NCBI RefSeq assembly: GCF_000507245.1
Contig: NC_023035.1
Location: 1,005,001 to 1,069,000 of the forward strand
Direction: 5' to 3'
Length of the DNA stretch: 64,000 bases
Source of the DNA: Salinispira pacifica
GTDB lineage: Bacteria > Spirochaetota > Spirochaetia > DSM-27196 > Salinispiraceae
The translations under genes and the position numbers were made by a program. Below are positions 51,467 to 60,787 of the stretch, piece by piece. The stretch's first letter is position 1; each line of letters starts with the position of its first letter. Under the pieces are notes generated by a model that was not told the origin of the DNA, did not search any database, and saw only the letters and a list, made by a program, of their open reading frames with translations.

Positions 51467-51584
51467 CAGAAAGATCCTGAAAGATTTAAATTCAATAAAA
51501 AATTATCTAATTATGAGGTTCGGGGGACAGGACCATGTTTCAGGGCTTTAAATACCGCGCCGCAGTGGATATCTTTTACGTCAG

Positions 51585-52520
51585 ATGGAAACACACGGAA
51601 ACAGGAACACACATTCAGACTCCCCCGGACATTCCTCCCAAAAGTTGTCTCGACTGGCGGGCCGTATTCAGCAGACCATGGATCTCAGGGGACGCTGGAA
51701 GATTCACCGGGATGACATCATGGATGCCCTGGAAATGGAGCTTGAAGATTTTTACACCCGGATTGAACGAAGCCGTTCTCCGCTGGTGAATTTCGCAACC
51801 CATGAGTACGGACACGAAAACATCGGCAGCCTGATCACGTTGCTGGAAGATATCGGGTATACCGAAGCTCCCAGGGTATTCTGGGAGGCCGGTCTTTTTA
51901 TTCCCTACGATATTCAGATTGAGCTTCAGGAAACGGTAATCGAACTGGTTTCCCGGGAGAAGAGTCTGCACAGCATCGACTTTTTGAGCTTTGAGTCCAT
52001 GTTCAACACCTTCGGCAATTTTCCCGGGGCCCTGGACGTGTACCTTGATCAGTTCTTTCCCTGGGAGCATCTGCGGGATGAGGCTGCGGAACTGGTGATC
52101 GAATCACATCCGGAAACCACCGGAGAACTGCTTCGTCCCTCCATGGTGGGGCTGGCGGAAAAGCTGTTTCGGAAAGGATATGTACCCTACCGGGATCTGT
52201 TCGCAGATATCTTTCTGGAGCTGCGGCATTATCTGATACTTCATGGTCTCATGGAAGATCCATGGGAGAGGGAGAGCCATTCCCGCCGTAGCGGGGAAGG
52301 GGGGCGAAGCCGCACCCCCGGGGACGAAGCCTCCGACCGCAGGAATGAAAAACGAAGGGCCCGTTCCCTGTTCGGTCTCAGCGAACCGGAGGCCGCAGAT
52401 CCCGTTCGGGTGAAACGCAGATACAAGGAACTGATGAAAACCTACCACCCGGATATCAACCCCATGGGGCTGGAAAAATCCAAGGAGATCAACACCGCGT
52501 ACCTGCTTCTCATCGGGTGA
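51585..52520 (+). CDS. Protein with C-terminal J domain
   Basis: Up to 311 residues. The last 65 are a J domain (SLFGLSEPEAADPVRVKRRY, then YKELMKTYHPDINPMG) with the HPD tripeptide, which would stimulate a DnaK-type chaperone. The first 230 residues are helical and acidic without a recognised family, and a Gly/Arg-rich linker joins the two. J domain at the C terminus is typical of specialised co-chaperones. The start is uncertain: ATG 51678 (MDLRGRWK) is equally possible, as neither has a strong ribosome site. Confidence 0.75.
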   Translation: METHGNRNTHSDSPGHSSQKLSRLAGRIQQTMDLRGRWKIHRDDIMDALEMELEDFYTRIERSRSPLVNFATHEYGHENIGSLITLLEDIGYTEAPRVFWEAGLFIPYDIQIELQETVIELVSREKSLHSIDFLSFESMFNTFGNFPGALDVYLDQFFPWEHLRDEAAELVIESHPETTGELLRPSMVGLAEKLFRKGYVPYRDLFADIFLELRHYLILHGLMEDPWERESHSRRSGEGGRSRTPGDEASDRRNEKRRARSLFGLSEPEAADPVRVKRRYKELMKTYHPDINPMGLEKSKEINTAYLLLIG

Positions 52521-52556
52521 ACCTGCCCCGCCGGTATGCGCTGCTGCGACGAATCA

Positions 52557-53747
52557 TCAGCGCCTGATCTTCTCAGCCTTATCTTCAGCAGCGGAGGAAC
52601 GGCCCCGGTAGACGCGGTAGAGCATCCAGGCGGGAATGAGCAGCACTGCCTGAAGCAGAAGATATGCATTGATGATCCCCAGCAGATCTCCCAGCCATCC
52701 CAGAAGCAGACTCGCCAGAGCGAACACGGCGCTTCCGGCCAGAGATACAATTGATCCCATGGTTGCCCGCTGCCGGGGGCTGAATTCATCCTGCTGCAGG
52801 CTGTTTTCCCCTACGGTCTGAACTCCGAACATCAGACTGGTAGATGCAATAAGCAGGGGCGAAACCGGCCCGGCCAGAAGCAGGGCAGCAGCATGCAGCC
52901 CCCGACCGGCAAGACGGGTGAAAATCACCGATTTCAGCCGGCCGAAGCGCCGGGTGATCCTGCCGCTGTAGTGGAAACTCACTGCTGCCCCGAGATTCGC
53001 CAGGGTTTTGGCAATACCGATGGCCCAGACCGGCCAAAGCGTTGCAAAAAATGCCGCCTGAAACTGATATCCGGCTTCACCGAAGGAATGTCCGATTACC
53101 GAAGCGCTGCTGATTTTTCTGAGCACGGGATTGCGGCGGAATTCCCGGAAGGCCGCACGGAGCTGAAGCAGCGGGTCTTTTCTCCGTGTGTCAACCGCCG
53201 TATCTTCAAAAAAGAAGGCAATAATGAAGCATCCCAGCTGGGGAATGACCGAGAGCCACATCACCAGAGAGTAGGAAACAGAGGCCAGGATCCCTCCGGC
53301 CACTGCGGATATTGCAAGGGCCAGCTGAAACATGCTTGAGACCCGTCCCAGATAATGGGCGTATTCCTTCTGTTCACCCCGGGACTTGAGGAAATCGTAG
53401 AGAAATGCATCGTTGTTGCCGCTGTAGATAGAGGCCGAAAGGCCGAAAAATGCCGCGCCGACGAGTAAGCTCGCATACCCGTTGTCCAGGGCAAAGAACA
53501 GACTCCCGGTGAGGGCAGAGGCTGCTCCGGAAATGATGCCAGCCTTTCTCCCAAAGTGATCGGAAATCAGTCCGGTGGGAATTTCAAAAAGGGCTGAACT
53601 GAGAGTCATAACGGAAAAAACCGCCATTCCGCCCAGGTACGAACCGCTTTCCCGGGAAAATATCAGCACCGCCACTGCGGCCCACAGTTTGAAGTCAGTG
53701 AGAAAATTAAAGATATACAGCAGTCTGATATTTCGGTGCACATCCAA
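52557..53747 (-). CDS. MFS transporter
   Basis: 396 residues with about 12 hydrophobic segments. The loop DHFGRKAGI after helix 2 is the standard MFS motif A, and FEIPTGLISDHFGRK is common in multidrug-type members. The substrate is unknown. The start is a TTG at 53747 (MDVHRNIRLLYIFNFLTDFK) or a GTG six bases later. It is divergent from the next MFS gene. Confidence 0.8.
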   Translation of the reverse strand: MDVHRNIRLLYIFNFLTDFKLWAAVAVLIFSRESGSYLGGMAVFSVMTLSSALFEIPTGLISDHFGRKAGIISGAASALTGSLFFALDNGYASLLVGAAFFGLSASIYSGNNDAFLYDFLKSRGEQKEYAHYLGRVSSMFQLALAISAVAGGILASVSYSLVMWLSVIPQLGCFIIAFFFEDTAVDTRRKDPLLQLRAAFREFRRNPVLRKISSASVIGHSFGEAGYQFQAAFFATLWPVWAIGIAKTLANLGAAVSFHYSGRITRRFGRLKSVIFTRLAGRGLHAAALLLAGPVSPLLIASTSLMFGVQTVGENSLQQDEFSPRQRATMGSIVSLAGSAVFALASLLLGWLGDLLGIINAYLLLQAVLLIPAWMLYRVYRGRSSAAEDKAEKIRR

Positions 53748-53840
53748 GTGTAAAAAGTATTCCCCTTCCGTTCAAGACAAAAAGCGGGAATGTTTCATCA
53801 GGCTATTGATTCGGGAGCGAAAAAGAAGTACAGGTGATGT

Positions 53841-55163
53841 ATGGAACAACAGCCCCTGATTATTCAACAGGAAGAGGAACAGCGTCCTATTACCACTATC
53901 AGCGCCATTCTGGCGTCTGTGCTTCTCATGGGTGTGGGCTCGGCACTTCAGGGCACCGCCCTGGCAATCCGCGCGGGAATCGAAGGCTTCTCGGCCTCGT
54001 CGGTGGGGATTATCATGTCCATGTACTATGTGGGGCTGGCTCTGGGAATTTTTGTAGCCGGTCCGGTGATCCGCCAGGTGGGCTACGTGCGCTCGTTCGC
54101 CGCCTTCGCCTCGTTTGCCTCGGCCACATCCATAATCCATATTCTTGCGGTGGAACCGGTTACCTGGATCGTGCTGCGGCTTATCCACGGTATCTGCCTG
54201 TCGGTTATGACGGTTGTGGTGGAAAGCTGGCTGAATATCTCCTCAACCGAGGTGAACCGGGGTAAGATTCTCAGCCTCTATTCGGTGGTTCTTTTGGCGG
54301 CCATGGGGATGGGACAGCCCCTGATCGGGTTGTTCTCCCCCGCCACCTTTGAAATTTTCGGGGTAACCACGGTGCTCATTTCCCTCTGCCTCATCCCCCT
54401 GGCATTGTCTCCGGTGACCGGCAGCCCGAAAATCAGCAATGAAAATCCGGATTTGATGAAAACCTTCAAGAAATCGCCCCTGGCGGGATCTGGAGTGTTC
54501 GTCAGCGGCATGATCACCGGCGCCAGCTGGAGTCTCATACCCCGCTACGGTCAGCAGGTGGGAATTCCCGAAGGGAATATCGGGCTGCTCATGCTTCTTA
54601 TTTCTCTGGGAACCCTGGCGTTTCAGTGGCCCCTGGGCTGGCTGTCCGATAAAAAGGACCGGCGCAGAGCCATCCTGCTCAGCACCCTCATCGGGATGAT
54701 TGCAGCCCTGATAATCGGCATTACCGCAGCCGAGGGGCCGGCACTCCATGTGTTAATTCTGATATTCGGCGGCTTTGCCATGCCCCTCTACTCGTTGAAC
54801 GTTGCCCTCATGAACGACCAGCTCGGCCGGGATGAAATGGTGCATGCCGCTGCGGCCATCGTAGTGTTTTATGGTGCGGGGTCTGCCGCAGGACCCATTG
54901 TGGGAAGTCTGTTCATGGAGCGAATGGGGCCGGTCGGGCTGTTTTTTTCCATGGCCCTGCCCATGGGACTGTTCATCTTTTTTGCAGTGATGCGTCTGCG
55001 CTTTGTACCCCGTATTCCCGACTTTCGACAGCGGCACTTCCGTGTGTATCCGCGAACATCCTTTACCGCCTACCGTCTGCTGAGGAAAACCCGGAAGCCC
55101 GAAGAGCAGGTGGAAAAACCCGAAGGTCCGGAAACCGAAGGTCCATCACTGCCCCTGGGATAG
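53841..55163 (+). CDS. MFS transporter
   Basis: 440 residues with about 12 hydrophobic segments. MYYVGLALGIFVAGPVIRQVG is followed by VESWLNISSTEVNRGK, a segment I associate with the YcaD-like MFS group. The second half has the LSDKKDRRRAI loop. The C-terminal tail is basic and Pro/Glu-rich. GGTGA lies just before the ATG. Substrate unknown. Confidence 0.82.
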   Translation: MEQQPLIIQQEEEQRPITTISAILASVLLMGVGSALQGTALAIRAGIEGFSASSVGIIMSMYYVGLALGIFVAGPVIRQVGYVRSFAAFASFASATSIIHILAVEPVTWIVLRLIHGICLSVMTVVVESWLNISSTEVNRGKILSLYSVVLLAAMGMGQPLIGLFSPATFEIFGVTTVLISLCLIPLALSPVTGSPKISNENPDLMKTFKKSPLAGSGVFVSGMITGASWSLIPRYGQQVGIPEGNIGLLMLLISLGTLAFQWPLGWLSDKKDRRRAILLSTLIGMIAALIIGITAAEGPALHVLILIFGGFAMPLYSLNVALMNDQLGRDEMVHAAAAIVVFYGAGSAAGPIVGSLFMERMGPVGLFFSMALPMGLFIFFAVMRLRFVPRIPDFRQRHFRVYPRTSFTAYRLLRKTRKPEEQVEKPEGPETEGPSLPLG

Positions 55164-55198
55164 ACGGCTGCTACAAGGCACTGAGGTCGGCGGTTGGG

Positions 55199-55262
55199 AC
55201 AGAGACTATTTCAGACAGAGAGCGGTTCAGGCAGAGATTATTTCACACAGAAACTGGTTCAC
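55199..55262. repeat. Two imperfect 32-bp direct repeats
   Basis: Units 55199-55230 and 55231-55262 share CAGAGA-TATTTCA-ACAGA-GGTTCA with scattered changes. They fill the gap between two convergent genes. No function is evident. Confidence 0.55.
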
Positions 55263-55264
55263 GT

Positions 55265-56323
55265 TCATACAGAGACCAGCCCGTCGTTTACCAGCTGGGA
55301 AGCATGGTCCTTCAGAGAATCGGCGATGGCTGTATATTTAATAGACAGAATATCCCGTGATCTGCCGGGATCCAGTTTCACCGGCACCCCGTAGTTGTTC
55401 CGGGTATAGCGCCAGTTGAAGCCCAGGAAGGGTCCCATAACATAGAACAGCGCTTTGGGAAGGACCCGCAGATTAACCGGAAGTTTCCCGTTCTGCATAT
55501 TCTGGAGGATTCTTCCTGCCTCCGGCAGGCTCATTTCCTCGCTCATGAGGATAAACCTGCCTTTGGCTTCGGGGTTTTCCAGAGCCAGAATGTGAGCCTG
55601 TGCCACATCCCGTACATCTACCATGCCGAAATGAAGGTCGGGAATTCCCTGTTTGAACTGGCCGGTGAAGAATCCTGCCACCGTGGAGGATGATGTGCCG
55701 TCCAGGCGTTTTGACAGGGAGGGGCCTACCACAAAAGAAGGGTTGATAACCGCAAGTTCCCAGTGATCCTGCTGCTGGGCATACTCCCAGGCGGCTTTTT
55801 CTGCAAGGGTTTTGGAATATGAATAGGGCTGATATTTGGCGGAAGCGGTGGAGTTCCAGTGATTTTCATTCAGGATGCCTTCACTGGTGTTTTTCCATTC
55901 ATTGTTGTCGGTGTGAACCGCCGCAACGCTGGAGGTGAGCACCACCTTGCGCACCGTCTGTGCACGATCGGCGCTGCGCAGTACATTTTCAGTCCCCACC
56001 TTTGCAGGACGGATCAATTCCAGTTCGGGGTCGGAGATATTGCTGATCACAAAGGGGCTTGCTGAATGGATCAGGGCTTCACAGTCGGCAATAGCAGCAT
56101 CAAAAGAACCCTCAATGTTCAAATCGGCTTCAAAAAGACTGAGCTGACCGGGAAAATTTTTCTGCATGGTCTTGAGATGCCCCACCTTTCGTTCATCCGA
56201 AAGATTTCTCACGGTGGTGTGAACCTCAATGCCCCGCTCAAGCAGCTTCAATACGATCCAGCTGGCAATATATCCGCTGCCTCCGGTAACCGCAACAGGA
56301 CTGAAATTTTCCGCATTTTCCAT
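55265..56323 (-). CDS. NAD(P)-dependent extended SDR reductase/epimerase-like
   Basis: 352 residues. The Rossmann motif VTGGSGYIASWIVLKLLERG is at the N terminus, TSSVAAVH holds the catalytic Ser, and YSYSKTLAEK has the YxxxK pair. SSASPF-type residues (LIHSASPF) and the overall pattern resemble the dihydroflavonol-4-reductase-like aldehyde reductases. The substrate is unknown, probably a small aldehyde or ketone. It stands alone between MFS and symporter genes. Confidence 0.85.
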   Translation of the reverse strand: MENAENFSPVAVTGGSGYIASWIVLKLLERGIEVHTTVRNLSDERKVGHLKTMQKNFPGQLSLFEADLNIEGSFDAAIADCEALIHSASPFVISNISDPELELIRPAKVGTENVLRSADRAQTVRKVVLTSSVAAVHTDNNEWKNTSEGILNENHWNSTASAKYQPYSYSKTLAEKAAWEYAQQQDHWELAVINPSFVVGPSLSKRLDGTSSSTVAGFFTGQFKQGIPDLHFGMVDVRDVAQAHILALENPEAKGRFILMSEEMSLPEAGRILQNMQNGKLPVNLRVLPKALFYVMGPFLGFNWRYTRNNYGVPVKLDPGRSRDILSIKYTAIADSLKDHASQLVNDGLVSV

Positions 56324-56495
56324 ATCTTCCTCCGTAATTAGATCCCCATACCGAATCCCGGTGATGAACAGGCCCCGGCTCTGCGCCTGGATCCTGTTTT
56401 AAACATACGGTTTCTTGTATCTCCTGTCCAATTGAAGCGGCCAATCCGTGGATTTTCTCCGGTTGGGGCCCGATTTCGCTCGGGGCAGCATTCGG

Positions 56496-57914
56496 TCACT
56501 CCCCGTTCTTCAGCCAGATTGTGCCGGGGTTTTGAAATGCCCGCTCCCTGCCCAGTGCCCGGTACCACAGGAGACTGGCAAGCATATAGGCACCCAGCAC
56601 GGCGAATGCAGCGGCCAGCCAGCGCATATCTCCAGTCTGAAACGCTTTTGCGGGAAAATTGATGGCCAGAATAAAAGGGATGGCCACCGCGAAGGTCACC
56701 GCAGAGGCGTATGTATAATCAGAGGCTACCGGAGTTTCAAATTCTGGATCCAGAACCCGCAGCAGGGCCAGGCCGGTGGTGAGAGTCCCGGTGGATACTC
56801 CGAAGATAATAAGGCTTCTCAGGAATCGGTGATCGGTAAACAGCCGGGATCCCATCCAGGGAACCACGGTAAGAATAATAAGGGTTCCCAGACCGGTTAT
56901 AATCAAAATCGGAATAATGTACTTCATGGCAACCACCAGGCTGATTGCGGCTATGGAACTGGTTACCATAATATCAACAGAAATCCCCGAAACCCGGCTG
57001 AGGGTCCGGGCATCCAGAATGTGATCGGCATTGAAACGCTCCAGAAGTGCACGCACCAGCATTGCCATCATTGCGGCGAAAATGAAGCTGATTCCCCATA
57101 GATTGGTTGCCAGCTCAACGCCGGTGGGACCGATGAAGGCAAGCAGATAGCTGATGCCGTTAAGAAACAGATAAGTGAGAAGGTAGGTGACCAGTACAAA
57201 GATTACGTTTGCGGTGAGGGAGTCGATTGCCTCGGTCTGGGTGGTCTGATACGAGCCGGGCTGGAGCCGGCTTCCCCGGGGGAATACGCCGGTGCGTACA
57301 TCTTCTCCCCGGATGCTTTTCATGTAGTCGGGACTGATCCAGTGCTTTTTCACCCCGTGGTGGATAAGAAAGATGCCCCCGAAGCTTGCCATAATAAAGC
57401 CGATGGCGGCAAAGGTAAGCCCCACATTTCCGGCATCCTCAATGCCGAATACCCTCCAGCCTTCACCGATGGCGTATGCCTGTCCAGGACCCAAGGCGAA
57501 CCCCAGGGGGAAGAGAAAGCCGAAGCTGTGAAACAGGCCGGGCATAAAGGTTCCCATGAACAGCAGGGTGAGAAGCAGACCGAACATGGCCTGAAATCCG
57601 TACTGCCCGATAATCATCATGGAAAGTCCCAGACGATTGCGGGTCCGGCCGGGGCTCTTGACGGTGGGCCGCATGGCCAGGGAAATAAATGAAATACTTA
57701 ACAGATGATAGGCTATTTCACCCAGATATTCCTGTCCGATGCCGATTAACGGAAGAAGATAGTTGTAGAAGGGCAGAAGAATAAACCCGGAGATAATGGG
57801 TACGGGGATCAGGAAGCGCTGAAAAAAGCGGAGCTTCGCCCGCAACAGGGTGCCCAGCACCAGAGCAGAGGCGATAATGCCCGCATGAATGTAAAACTGC
57901 CAGGAAAAAAGCAT
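56496..57914 (-). CDS. GltS-like sodium/glutamate symporter family protein
   Basis: 472 residues and about 12 hydrophobic segments, with the GltS-type layout: an N-terminal helix pair, LIPVPIISGFILL, and the GPGQAYAIGEGW reentrant-type segment. A second inverted half carries FGVSTGTLTTGLALLRVLDP, similar to GTTPTGxxLLR motifs of GltS. Probably sodium-coupled uptake of glutamate or a related anion; the family is broad, so the substrate is uncertain. Confidence 0.75.
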   Translation of the reverse strand: MLFSWQFYIHAGIIASALVLGTLLRAKLRFFQRFLIPVPIISGFILLPFYNYLLPLIGIGQEYLGEIAYHLLSISFISLAMRPTVKSPGRTRNRLGLSMMIIGQYGFQAMFGLLLTLLFMGTFMPGLFHSFGFLFPLGFALGPGQAYAIGEGWRVFGIEDAGNVGLTFAAIGFIMASFGGIFLIHHGVKKHWISPDYMKSIRGEDVRTGVFPRGSRLQPGSYQTTQTEAIDSLTANVIFVLVTYLLTYLFLNGISYLLAFIGPTGVELATNLWGISFIFAAMMAMLVRALLERFNADHILDARTLSRVSGISVDIMVTSSIAAISLVVAMKYIIPILIITGLGTLIILTVVPWMGSRLFTDHRFLRSLIIFGVSTGTLTTGLALLRVLDPEFETPVASDYTYASAVTFAVAIPFILAINFPAKAFQTGDMRWLAAAFAVLGAYMLASLLWYRALGRERAFQNPGTIWLKNGE

Positions 57915-57971
57915 TGAATCTCCTTCACTTTCGGGTGAGATACGCCGGATGCGTAATCTGAATGAGATTCA

Positions 57972-58000
57972 ATTATAATCGCCTCTGAATATGCGCACAA
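57972..58000 (-). promoter_or_regulatory. Promoter of the GltS-like gene
   Basis: TTGTGC (57995-58000), 17 bases, TATAAT (57972-57977) on the minus strand, about 57 bases before the start codon. Confidence 0.6.
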
Positions 58001-58320
58001 GGAAAAAAGAACGCCCCAAAGAATGTGGAAACAGCTTCAGAGGCGAAAATTGTGTATCTGCGTTCAAGGAAAATCGGGAAACGTGGCAATTCTACAGTAA
58101 ATATGATAAAATAGCTAATATATAGACATATAATGAATGTGGTGCTTCCGCTTTTCATCTCCCGATCTTCATCCCCGATGCAGCGAATCCAACACACATC
58201 AGCCGGCTGTGGGTCTGAGGGTATCAGTACGCAAAGGGTCTGTGCTCCATGTATCTGTACTCAGTGCGTATTGGTCCACTATTGGACTGCATCCGGCGGA
58301 TGAAATATTCAGGAGGTAGT
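58001..58320. other. Upstream region of the betaine-binding lipoprotein gene
   Basis: No gene is seen. An AT-rich stretch (58095-58140) holds a TATAAT (58129-58134) on the plus strand that could be a -10, but no matching -35 is clear. AGGAGG at 58311-58316 is the ribosome site of the next gene. Confidence 0.4.
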
Positions 58321-59205
58321 ATGAAACGTTTTTTGTCGGTCTTTTCCGTTCTGATTGGGTCCCTGGTACTGTTCTTGTCCTGTGAAAACGGCCTCATCTA
58401 CGAGGGCGTCGAGGTAAGCATCGTTTCTCCCGACTGGGCGGAGGGCAGGGCCTTCAGCTATTTTGCCGAAGCGGTTCTTGAGGAGGAGTTCGGGTTTGTG
58501 GTTGAAGTGGTGGTAAAGGAGGGCCCGAACATGGATGAAATCATGTCTCTGGTGGCCGACGGAACCCATGATGCGGTTCTGGATGTGTGGACCGATTTTC
58601 ACAGCACAGAAATATCAACCTATGAAGACCAGCTGGAACTGATCGGAGCGGTATACAAAGACGCTAAAACCGGACTGGTGGTTCCCCGCTACACCTATGA
58701 CGGCGGAATTACCAAAATCTCGGACCTGGAGACGAATGATGTGGCGGGGAAGGAGATTACCGGCATAGATCCCGGAGCAGGATTAATGAGCGTTGTGGAG
58801 AATGATATAATTCCCGATTACGGATTGGATATCGCAGGCTACACCCTTCAGGACGGAAGCAGCGAGTCCATGCTGACCGCCCTGGCCGATGCCATCGCCG
58901 CGGAAGAAGATATTATCGTGACTCTCTGGCAGCCTCACGGACAGTTTGGCATCCACGAACTGGAAATGCTTGAAGAGGATCAGACCTCTCACTTCACGCC
59001 GAACGATATTCAGATGTACGGCCGAAGCGGACTGAGCGCAGATTATCCTGAGCTGGTGACCTTCATGGAAAATATGCAGTTCAGCAACGATGAGGTGGGC
59101 TCCCTGCTGGCACATATTGCCGCTTCCCAGCTCAGCGAACCGGATGCGGCAGCGGAGTGGAAGGCTGAAAATCAAGATATCTGGATAAACTGGATGGCCC
59201 AGTAG
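58321..59205 (+). CDS. Glycine betaine/proline-type ABC transporter substrate-binding lipoprotein
   Basis: 294 residues from ATG 58321, preceded by AGGAGG. Signal with lipobox LFLSC. The OpuAC-like domain covers the rest: VSIVSPDWAEGRAFSYFAE, a central DVWTDFH, ITGIDPGAGLM, IIVTLWQPHG, and a C-terminal tail that ends in WINWMAQ. Several Trp residues in these motifs form the aromatic box for quaternary amines in known OpuAC proteins. No permease or ATPase gene is next to it, so it may serve a transporter encoded elsewhere. Confidence 0.85.
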   Translation: MKRFLSVFSVLIGSLVLFLSCENGLIYEGVEVSIVSPDWAEGRAFSYFAEAVLEEEFGFVVEVVVKEGPNMDEIMSLVADGTHDAVLDVWTDFHSTEISTYEDQLELIGAVYKDAKTGLVVPRYTYDGGITKISDLETNDVAGKEITGIDPGAGLMSVVENDIIPDYGLDIAGYTLQDGSSESMLTALADAIAAEEDIIVTLWQPHGQFGIHELEMLEEDQTSHFTPNDIQMYGRSGLSADYPELVTFMENMQFSNDEVGSLLAHIAASQLSEPDAAAEWKAENQDIWINWMAQ

Positions 59206-59210
59206 GAATA

Positions 59211-59927
59211 TTACCGTCCTTCATCAAGCCGCCGGGCCAGAAAATCCGGCAGACCCGCCCTACGAATCCGCTTCTGGGCCCGGGCAATGTTATAGCTGCA
59301 CCTTCTGAACTGGATGCGCCGGTTTTCCGGATCGAACATGGCATAGGATGCCCTGGGATCTCCGTCCCTGGGCTGTCCCGTGCTGCCTGGGTTGATAAGG
59401 GCTCTCATGCCCCTGAGGTCAATCCAGCTGTTTTCCTCCGGAATGATTTCCCGCACTCCGCCGCCGTCGTCCAGGAACAGACGGGGAAGGTGGGTATGGG
59501 CGAAAAAGCCCAGGGAGGTTTTCATTTGGGCCAGTTCAGCTGCGGCAGCGGCCGGGGAAAGGATGTAACCCCAACGGGGATCGCTTATGGAGGCATGGGT
59601 CAGGGTGATGGATCGGCTGATATGAGATTCCGTGAGAGAGAGAAGATATTCACGGGTATGGGCGGGAATTCGGATGGTTTCCAGAGCTCGTCGGGCATGG
59701 ACGGAAAAATGTTCCGGCGGTTCCAGGCCGCAGAGTCCCGCATCGTGGTTTCCACGGAGCATAATGCTGCTGCGCGTATGAAGTAAATTGATGCAGGCCC
59801 GGCTGTCCGCCCCGTATCCTCCGGTATCTCCCAGACACCACAGCTCATCTGCGGTAAGCCGTTCTTTTTTCAGCACCGCCTTCAATGCCTGAAGGTTGCC
59901 GTGTACATCCGAGATGATTTGTATCAT
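59211..59927 (-). CDS. Metallophosphoesterase, YfcE/MJ0936-like
   Basis: 238 residues. SDVHGNLQAL at the N terminus supplies Asp and His ligands, CLGDTGGYG the bridging Asp, RGNHDAG the Asn/His pair, and FFAHTHLPRLF the C-terminal GHxH-like ligands (here AHTH). The family hydrolyses phosphodiesters with two metals. FDPENRRIQFRRCSYNIA near the end is typical of this subfamily. Converges on the lipoprotein gene with a 5-base gap. Confidence 0.87.
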   Translation of the reverse strand: MIQIISDVHGNLQALKAVLKKERLTADELWCLGDTGGYGADSRACINLLHTRSSIMLRGNHDAGLCGLEPPEHFSVHARRALETIRIPAHTREYLLSLTESHISRSITLTHASISDPRWGYILSPAAAAAELAQMKTSLGFFAHTHLPRLFLDDGGGVREIIPEENSWIDLRGMRALINPGSTGQPRDGDPRASYAMFDPENRRIQFRRCSYNIARAQKRIRRAGLPDFLARRLDEGR

Positions 59928-59982
59928 TTAACACCGCCTTTCATAGGGAAAGATCCCGCTGCCGCTGCTATACTTGTCTTTA

Positions 59983-60564
59983 ATGAACAGAAAACCCATG
60001 GAGATCATCCGGGGCCGGCTGGAAGAATATTTCGCTTCGGTGTGGAAACTCTTGTCGGACACCAACCAGTACCTCAGCAGAACCTCCCTTTTGCCCCAGT
60101 ACGAGGGGCGAATCCGTCATTGGAGGCGGGAACTGCAGCAGCACGCCAATGATCATGAGACCCTTTCGGAAATACGCAGGGAGATCGTCACCCTCAGGAA
60201 GGAACTTCGTCAGAGAGGGTACAACCTCCGGCTGGGGCAGTATGAGATATCCGTTGCAGGCTTCCGTTCCGACGAGGCCATGGGACTTGGATTTACCCGT
60301 GCCGTTCTTCTGGATTCTCCATCGGATATCTATATTCTAACAGGTCAGGCCAATCATATCGAGCTGAAGCTTCGTCTTGAACAGGATCTGAAGTGGGGGC
60401 GCCATTCCCCGGAAGCCGTGGTTCATTCTCTCTGGTACCGCTGGGATAACAGGCTTCTGCGGATATCCGGTGCTGACAGCGAAACCCGTGAAGATTTTCT
60501 CCTTCTCCAGGATCGGGCGGACCGGGAACCCATGCGCTATATATCCGCTTTCAGAAATCATTGA
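59983..60564 (+). CDS. Conserved-looking hypothetical protein
   Basis: 193 residues from ATG 59983. Residues 1-85 are strongly helical and charged (coiled-coil-like, REIVTLRKELRQRGYNLRL). Residues 90-193 look mixed alpha/beta (DIYILTGQANHIELKLRLEQ, VVHSLWYRWDNRLLRISG). No signal peptide, membrane helix or known motif. It lies between a phosphoesterase and an alpha-2-macroglobulin gene. Confidence 0.6.
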   Translation: MNRKPMEIIRGRLEEYFASVWKLLSDTNQYLSRTSLLPQYEGRIRHWRRELQQHANDHETLSEIRREIVTLRKELRQRGYNLRLGQYEISVAGFRSDEAMGLGFTRAVLLDSPSDIYILTGQANHIELKLRLEQDLKWGRHSPEAVVHSLWYRWDNRLLRISGADSETREDFLLLQDRADREPMRYISAFRNH

Positions 60565-60787
60565 ACCGCCTCCGTGCATCCACTCCTGTATTTCCGCTTC
60601 TGTCAGTCTGCCCCCGGGATTGTCCGTGCAGCTTGTCACTCCCGGGCAGGGGGGGATAGTATGGAGCATACGGTAATGCGCTGCCGCCGTCTGTTGCCGA
60701 GGTCTATGCCGCCCCGGCTGTTGCAAAAGGCCGGTGCAATAGTCTGTTACCTGCCCTTTTTGTACTGTCTCATTTCCCGGAGGTCCC

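Noticed and set aside
51345-51551. Plus-strand frame upstream of the J-domain gene
   Set aside because: It overlaps the feoA promoter and start on the other strand and has no coding features.
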